From: Bifidobacteriaceae bacterium
Lineage (GTDB): Bacteria; Actinomycetota; Actinomycetes; Actinomycetales; WQXJ01
Direction: 5' to 3'
Assembly (NCBI GenBank): GCA_031281585.1
Contig: JAITFE010000031.1
Span: 1-45,476 of the forward strand
Length of the DNA stretch: 45,476 bases
Shown: piece by piece, positions 1 to 8,326 of the stretch
Layout of the letters: the number at the start of each line of letters is the position of its first letter
Numbering within the stretch: position 1 is the first letter of the stretch
Made by a program: the position numbers and the translations under genes
Notes under the pieces: model-generated
The model's input: only the letters and a program-made list of their open reading frames with translations
What the model was told of the DNA's origin: nothing
Databases searched by the model: none

Positions 1-3000
1 TCAAACTTGTAAGTGTCGAATCGGTCTTTAGCGTCTTGGACGGTTTTAGCGAACAAAGATTCGGCCAATTCGGGTTCGATAGTTTTAAGTGCAGAAAACC
101 GGGTTTGTTTCATCATAAATTCTTCAGTTTTGGAAAAATCAGGACGACGATAATCCAGCTTCATGGGGTTTTTGCCTTGTTCCAACAATTCAGGGTTATA
201 ACGATACAAAGCCCAGTAACCACTTTCAACTGCTTCTTTTTGTTCTTCAATAACGTGACCCATTCCGCCTTGCAGACCATGCAAGATACAAGCTGTATAA
301 CCAATAATCACAGATGGCCCATGAAATGCTTCGGCTTCTTTGAAGGCATTGATTACTTGCTGTTGGTTAGCTCCCCAGGCGATTTGCGCAACATAAACAT
401 TTTTATAGGCAATAGCAATTTGACCCAAATCTTTTTTATGTCCGCGATTTCCTGCCGCAGCAAATTTAGCAATCGCAGCCGCCGGCGTAGCCTTCGAGCG
501 CTGCCCGCCCGTATTTGAATAGACTTCGTTGTCGAAAACTAAAATATTTACATCTTCGCCCGAAGCAATCACATGATCAAGTCCGCCGTAACCAATGTCA
601 TAAGCCCAACCGTCACCGCCAATAATCCATTGGCTGGTTTTAACTAACAACTCTCTATTCTCCCAGATCTCCAACAATGTCGGATCTTTAGAATTTTGAA
701 CGACAGGACGCAACACGCGTTTCAAATTCTCCGCGCGTTCGCGATTCCCATTGGAATCATCGTAACCTTCCAGCCATTGTTCAAAAACGGCTTTCAATTC
801 CGGAGTAACATCGGTAATCGCCATAGGTTGGCAGCCTGGATCATAGCCAACCACGTCTTTGATCTTGTTGACCAATTTATTCCGGCGTACTTTCCGCGAA
901 ACTTGCAAACCCATACCGAACTCAGCATTGTCTTCAAAAAGTGAATTACACCAAGCTGGACCGTATCCATTATGGTCAGTTGTAAACGGCGAACTCGGGA
1001 AAGCTCCTCCCCAAATTGACGAACATCCAGTCGCGTTTGCAATCACCATGCGCGAACCGAACAATTGCGTCAACAGTTTTACATAAGGGGTTTCGCCGCA
1101 ACCAGCGCAAGCCCCGCTAAATTCTAACAAAGGCTTTTCGAATTGTGAACCTAAAACTGACTCTAGTTTGGCTGGGTTGGTCTTAGCTTTCAAAGTCATA
1201 GCGAAAGCCCAATTTTTGATTTGATCTTCTTGACCCAAATAAGTCGTCGCGATTAGAGCTTTTTCTTTGGCTGGACAAACATCAACGCAAAGTCCACATC
1301 CGGTACAATCTTCAATCGAAACTTGAATCCGATATTTTAAACCGTCCGAACCCCGTAAATCTTTTACAATATAACCTTCGGGGGCGGCCTTCATCTCCTC
1401 TTCGTCAGCCAAAAACGGACGAATAGCAGCGTGAGGGCAGACGAATGAGCATTGATTACAAGAAATACAATTTTCAGGCAACCATTGCGGCACAAAAGCT
1501 GAAACTGAACGCTTTTCAATCGAAGCAGTTCCGACCGGGATAGTGCCATCCAACATGCCTGTGTCGATCATGTCTTGGACTGAAACTGAATCGCCAGCTT
1601 GACGTAAAACCGGAGTCAAAACTTTTTCAATATATTGTTTCGAGTTTACGCCCACCGAATCCGGAGTAGGGAATTCAGTCAAACCCTCGCCGGTCGCTTG
1701 GGCCCATTCAGCTGGAACCTCAACTTTATGCAAACTTTCGGTCGCACGATCAATAGCCGCCCAGTTCTTTTCCACAATGTCCATGGACTTCTTGGCATAC
1801 ATTTTCTTGGCTTCTTCTTTCATATAAGTCACAGCTTCATCGTAAGGGATGATGTTACTTAAACTGAAAAACGCCGCTTGTAAAACCGTATTGGTCCGAC
1901 CGCCTAATCCAACTTCTCGAGCCAATTTGATAGCATTGATAGTGTAAAAATTCACATGTTTTTCAGCCAACTGACGTTTCAAAATGGCAGGCAGTTTTTC
2001 GTCCAGCTCAGAATCTTCCCAAACTGTATTCAGCAAGAAAGTTCCGCCTTCTTTAATTCCAGCGATTACATCATATTGATAAACGTAACTCTGCAAAGAA
2101 CAAGAAATAAAATCGGCGCTGTCAATCAACGAGGTAGAACGAATTGGTAAGTCGCCAAAACGCAAGTGGCTGGTGGTACGGCCGCCGGATTTCTTGGAAT
2201 CGTAATCAAAATAAGCTTGCACATATTTATCAGTATGATTACCGATAATCTTACAGCTAGATTTATTGGCGCCCACAGTTCCGTCTGAACCGAAACCCCA
2301 AAATTTCCCTTGGAAAGTTCCAGGTTCGACTAAATCTAAATCTGGCCCTAATTCTAAAGAAGTTTTAGTCGCATCGTCGTTAATACCGACAGTAAAACGT
2401 TCTTTTTGCTGGTCAGCTGGTTTGATCAACTCATCGAAAACGGCCACAATCTGGTTAGGCACTACATTCTTAGAGCCAATCCCGTAACGACCACCAATAA
2501 TCTTGATTTCACTGCCGTAAAGAATGGTTTTAATATCTTGATAAAGCGGCTCTCCAATCGCCGAAGGCTCCTTAGTCCGATCTAATACAGCAATATTTTT
2601 GACAGTCTTAGGTAAAATAGCTTGAAAATCAGCTTGCGGAAAGGGCTGATAGAGACGCACATTGACTAATCCAACTTTACGTCCATTGGAGTTCAAATAA
2701 TCCACTGTTTGTTCAATTATCTGCGTGACTGAACCCATAGCTACGATCACTTCCGTTGCGTCTGGAGCACCGTAATAATTCAATAAGTCATAATCAGTCC
2801 CGCGTAATTTATTAATCTCCTGCATATAATGGCGCACGATCTCCGAAACATCCTCATAATATTGGTTGACAGTTTCGCGTTGCTGGAAATAAGTATCGCC
2901 ATTTTGGTTCGTTCCGCCGATAATTGGCCGTTCGCTGGAAAGCGCACGAGCCCTAAATTCCGCCAATTCTTTGACCGGATACAGAGGCTTCAATTCATCA

Positions 3001-3560
3001 TAATCCCAAACGTCAATTTTTTGAATCTCGTGGGAGGTTCGGAAACCATCGAAAAAATTAACAAAAGGAACTCGAGATTTCATGGTTGCGAAATGGGCTA
3101 CGGGCGAAAGATCCATGACTTCTTGGACACTGCCTTCGCAAATCATCGCGAACCCTACTTGCCGAGCGCCATTGATATCCGAATGATCTCCGAAAATCGA
3201 AAGTGCGTTCGCCGCTAAGGCTCTAGCTGAAACGTGAAAGACGGTCGGTAATAATTCGCCAGCGATTTTATACATGTTAGGAATCATCAAGAGTAAGCCT
3301 TGCGAAGCCGTGAAAGTTGTCGTGAGAGCGCCAGCTTTAAGCGCTCCATGAACCGCGCCGGCCGCGCCGGCCTCCGATTGCATTTCTTGAACATCGACAA
3401 TATCTCCCCAAGCGTTTTTCAACCCATGCGCAGCCCAATCATCTACCAATTCGGCCATAGTTGAGCTAGGCGTGATTGGGTAAATCGCTGCGACTTCGGT
3501 GAATGCGTATGCTACGTGAGCTGCGGCTGTGTTGCCGTCCATTGAATCTTTATGAGTCAT
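1..3560 (-). CDS. nifJ: Pyruvate:ferredoxin (flavodoxin) oxidoreductase, 3' end cut by window
   Basis: Oxidises pyruvate with CoA to acetyl-CoA and CO2 and passes electrons to ferredoxin or flavodoxin in the cytoplasm. The frame is open from the ATG at 3560 to the window edge, 1,186 codons, close to the usual full length near 1,170-1,200, so only a few C-terminal residues are missing. The start is fixed by a strong GGAGG at 3564-3569. The N-terminus has the family opening (DGNTAAAHVAYAF, then YPITPSSTMAE). Two 4Fe-4S ferredoxin motifs lie near residues 690-710 (CISCNQCSFVCP) and 750-765 (CTGCGLCVDVCP). A further cysteine motif (GACAGCGETP) lies near 815, and the thiamine diphosphate site (GGDGWAYDIG, then NTGGQRSKATP) near 980. 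It lies in AT-rich DNA unlike the rest of the window and is followed upstream by xerC with a gap of about 50 bases. The identity is certain from the motifs. Confidence 0.96.
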   Translation of the reverse strand, partial: MTHKDSMDGNTAAAHVAYAFTEVAAIYPITPSSTMAELVDDWAAHGLKNAWGDIVDVQEMQSEAGAAGAVHGALKAGALTTTFTASQGLLLMIPNMYKIAGELLPTVFHVSARALAANALSIFGDHSDINGARQVGFAMICEGSVQEVMDLSPVAHFATMKSRVPFVNFFDGFRTSHEIQKIDVWDYDELKPLYPVKELAEFRARALSSERPIIGGTNQNGDTYFQQRETVNQYYEDVSEIVRHYMQEINKLRGTDYDLLNYYGAPDATEVIVAMGSVTQIIEQTVDYLNSNGRKVGLVNVRLYQPFPQADFQAILPKTVKNIAVLDRTKEPSAIGEPLYQDIKTILYGSEIKIIGGRYGIGSKNVVPNQIVAVFDELIKPADQQKERFTVGINDDATKTSLELGPDLDLVEPGTFQGKFWGFGSDGTVGANKSSCKIIGNHTDKYVQAYFDYDSKKSGGRTTSHLRFGDLPIRSTSLIDSADFISCSLQSYVYQYDVIAGIKEGGTFLLNTVWEDSELDEKLPAILKRQLAEKHVNFYTINAIKLAREVGLGGRTNTVLQAAFFSLSNIIPYDEAVTYMKEEAKKMYAKKSMDIVEKNWAAIDRATESLHKVEVPAEWAQATGEGLTEFPTPDSVGVNSKQYIEKVLTPVLRQAGDSVSVQDMIDTGMLDGTIPVGTASIEKRSVSAFVPQWLPENCISCNQCSFVCPHAAIRPFLADEEEMKAAPEGYIVKDLRGSDGLKYRIQVSIEDCTGCGLCVDVCPAKEKALIATTYLGQEDQIKNWAFAMTLKAKTNPAKLESVLGSQFEKPLLEFSGACAGCGETPYVKLLTQLFGSRMVIANATGCSSIWGGAFPSSPFTTDHNGYGPAWCNSLFEDNAEFGMGLQVSRKVRRNKLVNKIKDVVGYDPGCQPMAITDVTPELKAVFEQWLEGYDDSNGNRERAENLKRVLRPVVQNSKDPTLLEIWENRELLVKTSQWIIGGDGWAYDIGYGGLDHVIASGEDVNILVFDNEVYSNTGGQRSKATPAAAIAKFAAAGNRGHKKDLGQIAIAYKNVYVAQIAWGANQQQVINAFKEAEAFHGPSVIIGYTACILHGLQGGMGHVIEEQKEAVESGYWALYRYNPELLEQGKNPMKLDYRRPDFSKTEEFMMKQTRFSALKTIEPELAESLFAKTVQDAKDRFDTYKF

Positions 3561-3613
3561 AATTCCTCCAATATATAGTTTACCAGCAGCTGAGCTTGCT
3601 AATGGGTGTCAAT

Positions 3614-4627
3614 TCACGCTCTTGGAAAAGCTAAATCATACGCTTTTTGTAACCGAACCGTAGAAAGATGCGTATATTTTTGAGTAGTAGCCAAAGAAGT
3701 ATGACCCAATAATTCTTGAACTGAACGAATATCAGAACCATTTTCTAAAATGTGGGTCGCGAAACTATGTCTTAGACTATGCGGCGAAATATCAGGCACG
3801 CCGGCCTGTAAAGCCGTACTATGCACTACACTCCTAACTTGCCGCTGACCAATCCTTCGCCCAAAACAATTAATAAACAAAGGACTATTCAGATTCAATG
3901 CACCTCGAACCTTGACTCTTATGCCCAGCCAAGCCCGTAAAGCGTAATCTGCTGGCTCCCCAAAATAAACTAAACGCTCTTTGTTCCCCTTGCCAACCAC
4001 TCGAATCAAAGCGCTTTCCGGATGCAAATCCTCAATATTCAATGACACCAACTCGCCGACGCGTAAGCCAGTTGAATACAATAACTCGATTATCGCTAAA
4101 GTTTGATAAATCTTTACACTAGGCTCGGTCAATGGCTGATTTTCATCAGTTTTGGGGAAAAATGGGGTTGTCTTCGAAATGTCGTCTGGAAGAACAACAT
4201 TCTGGCCAGACTGATGTAGCTGACAATATAAAAATTCGAATAACTTTTGAATTTGACCTTGACTTAATAATTTCGGTAAAGTTTCAGCTAATTTGGGGCT
4301 ACGTAAACGCAATGCTACATTTTTCTCCACTAAATGATTCTTAGACAACCAAGACCAAAATTTTTTTACGGAGGTAATTTTACGAGCAATTGTCGAACGT
4401 TGTTCAAAATCACTCAAGCCGTAAACCCACTCGCGTAAATTACCAATTGAAACTAGGTTCCAATCTTGAATATGTTTTCTCGCTAAAAAACTCAACACTT
4501 GCTCCAAATCAACTTGATAAGCTCTGACTGAATTGGTTGACAGACCTAAATTGACTTCTTGATATACAAGAAATTTTCGCAGTTCTTCACTCCAAGATTT
4601 AGGGACCAATTCAGATAACTTTACCAT
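3614..4627 (-). CDS. xerC: Tyrosine recombinase XerC
   Basis: A 337-residue site-specific recombinase, most likely the chromosome-dimer resolution enzyme acting at dif with XerD. The N-terminal SAM-like core-binding domain (about residues 10-95) contains GLSTNSVRAYQVDLEQVL. The catalytic domain carries the family residues: R in STGLRVGEL, K in VVGKGNKER, HxxR in SPHSLRHSFATH, H in LLGHTSLATT and the nucleophile Y in QKYTH. The ending SLATTQKYTHLS...FPRA resembles actinobacterial XerC, although the DNA is AT-rich. A roughly 30-residue insertion rich in polar residues separates the two domains. I chose the ATG at 4627 because the frame upstream is the antisense of the ATPase gene. It overlaps the ATPase stop by 7 bases, suggesting co-transcription. 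It is a housekeeping enzyme rather than an obvious phage integrase, although location next to a tRNA gene invites that thought. Confidence 0.88.
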   Translation of the reverse strand: MVKLSELVPKSWSEELRKFLVYQEVNLGLSTNSVRAYQVDLEQVLSFLARKHIQDWNLVSIGNLREWVYGLSDFEQRSTIARKITSVKKFWSWLSKNHLVEKNVALRLRSPKLAETLPKLLSQGQIQKLFEFLYCQLHQSGQNVVLPDDISKTTPFFPKTDENQPLTEPSVKIYQTLAIIELLYSTGLRVGELVSLNIEDLHPESALIRVVGKGNKERLVYFGEPADYALRAWLGIRVKVRGALNLNSPLFINCFGRRIGQRQVRSVVHSTALQAGVPDISPHSLRHSFATHILENGSDIRSVQELLGHTSLATTQKYTHLSTVRLQKAYDLAFPRA

Positions 4628-7101
4628 GAAAATAAACCTAGCTCTAAAATGGCTTGAGACAAAGGCAGATAAAAGAGCAAGAATGATAGTAAAATCAATC
4701 CAATGATCATTCCCAGCCGCCATGACAACAACGGACGGGATTTCAACATGAGTACTAAAAAAGCTAACCCAAAAATACAAATTGTGGCCATTCCATGAGG
4801 ATTGAAAATTGAACTAGACTGAAGTAAATAAAAATACACACCAAAAACCACCAATCCGATGCCAATTCCCCAAGGTACGCTGAATTTTAATACTCGTCTC
4901 AAAAATCCTCTAGTGTATTTTGTCGAATTTGCTGGAAGAGCCAGGAAAAAAGCTGGAATTCCAATAGTTAAAGCACTGACAATAGTCATTTGTCGAGGTA
5001 AAAATACGTAATCAACCGAAAAAACAATGGTGGAAATTGCTAAAATTACGCTATAAAAAGTTTTAACCAAAAACAAAGATGCCACTCTTTCCATATTGGC
5101 CATAACGCGTCGGCCTTGCGCGACAACCTCAGGTAAATGCGAAAATTTTCCGTCTAATAACACTAATTCAGAAACAGATTTAGTCACAGCCGAAGCGTTT
5201 TTTTGAGCGATGCCCAAATCAGCAGTTTTCAAAGCTAAAGCGTCATTCACGCCGTCGCCAGTCATTGCGACCACTTTACCTTGCATTTGAAAATTTTGTA
5301 CCAATTCCACTTTCCGTTGCGGGGTTACTCGCGTATAAATTTCTTCTACCCCCACTTGATTAGCTATCGCTCGAACCGTTTTTTCAGAATCACCCGAAAT
5401 AATCACTGGATGCACCCCTTGCTCCAAAAAATAACTGATGGTAGCTTTAGCGTCGTCCCTAATAGTTTCCGAGCATTTAATAATCGCTAAGTTTTGTTGA
5501 CCAGCCTGAAAAAGAATCACCCGAAATCCTGCTGCTTGTAAAACCTCTACCTGATTAGCAATTTTAGAATCAGGAACTTCTTTCAATAAAAATTCTGGCG
5601 CGCCTAAAGTATATGTTACACCGTCAATTGTGCCTGAACTTGATTTTTTTACAGAATCAAACGGAGCGTAATTAGTGATGAGTAATTGATGATTTGGAAC
5701 GGTTTGGTTAGACACTGGGGCTGGCAAGCTGCCGTTCATAGTCAGAGAACTTGGTTTGGCTTGATTTTGAGCTCTTTGGGCGGGTACGTCTGACAACTCC
5801 GAGACAATGGATGTGTCAAAATTTTGAGAATCTGATGTTTCAAATTTGGTTGAGGATAATATCTTGGACACACCCTGAGCAATAGCTTGGGCGCTTTGAT
5901 TAGATCCGGGTTGAGAAACCAAAGTGAATAAAGCTTGGAGTTTTTTATAGGATGAAGCTGAAATCCCTAATGATTGACTGTTTTCATTGTATGACTGAGA
6001 CGGTTTGAAATCTCCGGCGGCGGTTTCATTTGGGTAAACCGAAGTTTCTTTTCCGTCCTTGCGCCCTCGGTTGATTAGAGTAGAAGTTTGGCGTACTGGA
6101 CTGTTCGCTAATTCATCTAACCAAATAATGTCGTCTAATCTAATTTCTCCAGTAGTAATCGTACCAGTTTTATCGAGACACAACACGTCAATCCGAGCTA
6201 AAGTTTCAACAGCTTGCATTTGTTGAACCATCACTTTTTGACGCGCTAAAATAATTGAAGACAAAGCAAAATTCAAAGAAGTCAGCAACACCAGTCCTTC
6301 AGGGATCATACCTACAATCCCACCAGTAGTCAAAACTAAGGCTTCGCGCCAACGATCGGTCGTAAATAGCAGTTCCCACCCCCCAACCGCCCGAACTTGC
6401 GACCAAAGCATTAGGAGTGACAATGGAATTATGCCGAATGAAATATAACGCAAAATAGCATTAATTCCATCGCGTAGATCAGACGGGGCTAATTTGAATT
6501 GTTTGGATTGGTTAGAAATTTGATTGGCAAAACTATCAGCGCCAACTGCGATAACTTTGGCTATTCCCTGGCCATAGGTCACATATGAACCCGAAAACAA
6601 CTGATCGTCGATTTTTTTGTCAATTTCATCTGACTCACCCGTAAGTTGAGATTCATCAACTCGCAAACTTTGAGATTGCAAAACTTTTCCATCAACCAAG
6701 ATCTGATCTCCGGATCGTAAAACTAAAATATCATCCAACACGATTTGATCAAAACTGATAGGCTTTTCAACACCATCGCGAATCACAGACTGTTGGTTGG
6801 TTGACAACACCGATAATTTATCCAAAGTTCGTTTGGCTCGATATTCCACAAGAATACCAATAATTGAATTTACAATGATTACAAACCCAAACAAAGCATC
6901 GGGATAAGAACCAGTAACCAAAACAACTAAAGTCAAGCCTATCAGCAAAAAGTTGAAAATAGTTAAAACGTTTGAACGTAAAATGCTCAACCAAGAGCGC
7001 GAAGATTTTTGACGAAAATCGTTGACTTGCCCCAAGCTAATGCGTCGTTGCACTTCTGCATCAGTTAAACCTGCAACTAATGACAATTGTGCATCATCCA
7101 C
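4621..7101 (-). CDS. ctpE: P-type cation-transporting ATPase, CtpE-like
   Basis: An 826-residue membrane pump coupling ATP hydrolysis to cation movement. The family closest in my memory is mycobacterial CtpE, linked to calcium uptake. Key sites are the actuator loop LTGESDE near residue 154, the membrane motif GMIPEGLVLLTS, the phosphorylated Asp in CLDKTGTIT near residue 310 and the hinge MTGDGVNDALALK near 618. About ten hydrophobic segments are present, with five after the catalytic domain. A polar low-complexity insertion of about 120 residues follows the phosphorylation site. The only sensible start is GTG at 7101, giving the N-terminus MDDAQLSLVAGLTDAEVQ. No ribosome site is visible because the tRNA gene abuts directly. 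The gene therefore begins at the compositional junction, and its true 5' end may belong to another context. It overlaps xerC by 7 bases. Confidence 0.85.
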   Translation of the reverse strand: MDDAQLSLVAGLTDAEVQRRISLGQVNDFRQKSSRSWLSILRSNVLTIFNFLLIGLTLVVLVTGSYPDALFGFVIIVNSIIGILVEYRAKRTLDKLSVLSTNQQSVIRDGVEKPISFDQIVLDDILVLRSGDQILVDGKVLQSQSLRVDESQLTGESDEIDKKIDDQLFSGSYVTYGQGIAKVIAVGADSFANQISNQSKQFKLAPSDLRDGINAILRYISFGIIPLSLLMLWSQVRAVGGWELLFTTDRWREALVLTTGGIVGMIPEGLVLLTSLNFALSSIILARQKVMVQQMQAVETLARIDVLCLDKTGTITTGEIRLDDIIWLDELANSPVRQTSTLINRGRKDGKETSVYPNETAAGDFKPSQSYNENSQSLGISASSYKKLQALFTLVSQPGSNQSAQAIAQGVSKILSSTKFETSDSQNFDTSIVSELSDVPAQRAQNQAKPSSLTMNGSLPAPVSNQTVPNHQLLITNYAPFDSVKKSSSGTIDGVTYTLGAPEFLLKEVPDSKIANQVEVLQAAGFRVILFQAGQQNLAIIKCSETIRDDAKATISYFLEQGVHPVIISGDSEKTVRAIANQVGVEEIYTRVTPQRKVELVQNFQMQGKVVAMTGDGVNDALALKTADLGIAQKNASAVTKSVSELVLLDGKFSHLPEVVAQGRRVMANMERVASLFLVKTFYSVILAISTIVFSVDYVFLPRQMTIVSALTIGIPAFFLALPANSTKYTRGFLRRVLKFSVPWGIGIGLVVFGVYFYLLQSSSIFNPHGMATICIFGLAFLVLMLKSRPLLSWRLGMIIGLILLSFLLFYLPLSQAILELGLFSW

Positions 7102-7190
7102 GCGGAGAACGGGGGATTCGAACCCCCGAGGGCTTGCACCCAACACGCTTTCCAAGCGTGCGCCATAGGCCACTAGGCGACACCTCCGGA
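7095..7190. other. Compositional junction between AT-rich and GC-rich blocks
   Basis: Below about 7,100 the sequence is AT-rich with A/T-ending codons. Above about 7,110 it is GC-rich with G/C-ending codons. The change happens within the tRNA-Ser gene, most likely somewhere between the D arm and the T arm, where tRNA-Ser genes of related bacteria are nearly identical. The mispaired acceptor stem agrees with a join of two tRNA genes. An assembly artefact is the simplest reading, and recombination or island insertion is the alternative. Confidence 0.8.
7103..7187 (-). tRNA. tRNA-Ser(GGA), apparently a hybrid gene
   Basis: Reading the minus strand, the D arm (GCC/GGC), anticodon stem (CACGC/GCGTG) with loop TTGGAAA, long class II variable arm (GGG...CCC) and T arm (GGGGG TTCGAAT CCCCC) all fold. 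The anticodon is GGA, for serine. The acceptor stem does not fold fully. The 5' strand GGAGGTG faces the 3' strand GTTCTCC, giving four good pairs, one G-T wobble, then T-T and G-G mispairs. A matching 3' strand would be CACCTCC, and a matching 5' strand GGAGAAC. The 5' side lies in GC-rich DNA and the 3' side touches AT-rich DNA, so the two ends probably come from two different tRNA-Ser genes. CCA is not encoded. Confidence 0.9.
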
Positions 7191-7246
7191 CGGCTCGCCC
7201 CGCCCGCGACGCTTCAGGTCGCCGGGGGGCGTTCGCCCGCCATACA

Positions 7247-8182
7247 TTACCCGATGCCGTCCACCTCACCAGCCTCCCCCCGTTCCGGACCCACCAGAAC
7301 CGCGATCTGGGATGCCACCATGCCCTCCAGCGCGCCGGTGTAGATGGACAACTCCGTCTCGTAGGCGTCGCCCGCGATTCGATAGCCGTGGGTGGCCGCG
7401 TAGTCTTTGAGCTCCGCGTAGGCGGCGAACAGCAGATCGTCCGAACCCTCCAACTCATCCGGGTCCAGCGTCAACTGGCGCAGCAGCTTCAGATAAGTGC
7501 CGGCGGGCTTGACATGCAGCCGGGCCGGCTTGGAGCGGCCTCGCGCGGGGCTGCACAGGGAGAAGTCCTCGAGGTAGTCCCCCTTGACGAAGGCTTCGCG
7601 CCCAATCCGGTAGGTGGTCTGAAACTCCACCTCCTGCCCCAGGGACTGGCAGTATTCGATGTGGTTCCGCACCGCCTGGATCAAAGTCAGGCTCCATTCG
7701 TCGGTGGCCGGGTGCGCCGGCGCGCCGCCGGGCGGCTCGGCGGCTTCGGCCGCCTTGGGCGGCGTCACGCGGGTCTGGATGAAAGGCTGCGCCTCACACC
7801 ACTCGACGGTGATGCTGGGACCGCGCTGAGCGGCATCGAGCAATTCCAAGCGCGCCAAAGTGCCACGCAGCGCGCGCTGCTTGCGGGCGATCTCCCGTTT
7901 TTCGACCTCCAGCGCCGCGACGCAGTCGGCCAACACCGCGCGGAGGGCGTCCGGATCCGGAGCCGCCAAGTAGTCGCGGATTTGCGCCAAGGAGCGCCCG
8001 GCCCGTCTCAGCGCGCTGATGAAGAAGAAATCGGAGACCTGGACCGGCAGGTATAGCTGGTAGCCGTTCGCGTCGGTGACGGCGGGGTGCAGCAGCCCGA
8101 CCTGGTGGTAGTGCCGCAGCGTCTCCTTGGTGGTGCCGCAAAGGCGGGCGAACTCCCCGGTCCGGAGCAAGTATTCGGCCAT
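7247..8182 (-). CDS. MerR-family regulator with GyrI-like effector domain
   Basis: A 311-residue cytoplasmic transcription factor of the BmrR/TipA kind. The winged helix-turn-helix occupies about residues 1-75 (TGEFARLCGTTKETLRHYHQVGLL). It is followed by a charged helix of about 80-118 that should form the dimer coiled coil, and a C-terminal domain (about 125-305) resembling the GyrI-like multidrug-binding fold. The start at 8182 is supported by GGAGG six bases upstream. Longer frames reach further upstream but cross the operator. It is divergent from an MFS exporter, and the shared intergenic region holds a MerR-type promoter. The regulator probably activates the exporter on binding a hydrophobic drug. 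The ligand is unknown. Confidence 0.87.
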   Translation of the reverse strand: MAEYLLRTGEFARLCGTTKETLRHYHQVGLLHPAVTDANGYQLYLPVQVSDFFFISALRRAGRSLAQIRDYLAAPDPDALRAVLADCVAALEVEKREIARKQRALRGTLARLELLDAAQRGPSITVEWCEAQPFIQTRVTPPKAAEAAEPPGGAPAHPATDEWSLTLIQAVRNHIEYCQSLGQEVEFQTTYRIGREAFVKGDYLEDFSLCSPARGRSKPARLHVKPAGTYLKLLRQLTLDPDELEGSDDLLFAAYAELKDYAATHGYRIAGDAYETELSIYTGALEGMVASQIAVLVGPERGEAGEVDGIG

Positions 8183-8214
8183 GGCGCCTCCTCGGGCCGC
8201 AAGCGAAACGCCTG

Positions 8215-8245
8215 TTGACTGTGTGGTTACCCCACAGTTTAGGGT
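8215..8245 (+). promoter_or_regulatory. MerR-type promoter/operator with 19-bp spacer
   Basis: TTGACT at 8215-8220 and TAGGGT at 8240-8245 are separated by exactly 19 bases, the overlong spacing typical of promoters untwisted by MerR-family activators. Within the spacer lies a near-perfect inverted repeat: ACTGTGTGG at 8218-8226 and CCCCACAGT at 8230-8238 around TTA, with one mismatch. It points toward the MFS gene starting at 8327 and lies beside the divergent merR-like start, so autoregulation is likely. Confidence 0.75.
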
Positions 8246-8326
8246 CGCTGTTGAAAGGACCGCAACACGTCTCAGCCCGCGCCGATCAGCGGCGTCGGGG
8301 CTGCCGCGACAAGGAGGAGAACTGTC

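Noticed and set aside
3614-7187. A genomic island integrated at tRNA-Ser by the nearby tyrosine recombinase
   Set aside because: The recombinase looks like housekeeping XerC, the neighbours (nifJ, P-type ATPase) are not mobile-element genes, no second copy of the tRNA 3' end is seen in the window, and integration normally restores rather than breaks acceptor pairing.
7080-7343. Plus-strand 87-residue open frame with GERGIRTPEGLHP
   Set aside because: It is the antisense of the tRNA-Ser gene, a well-known source of false proteins.
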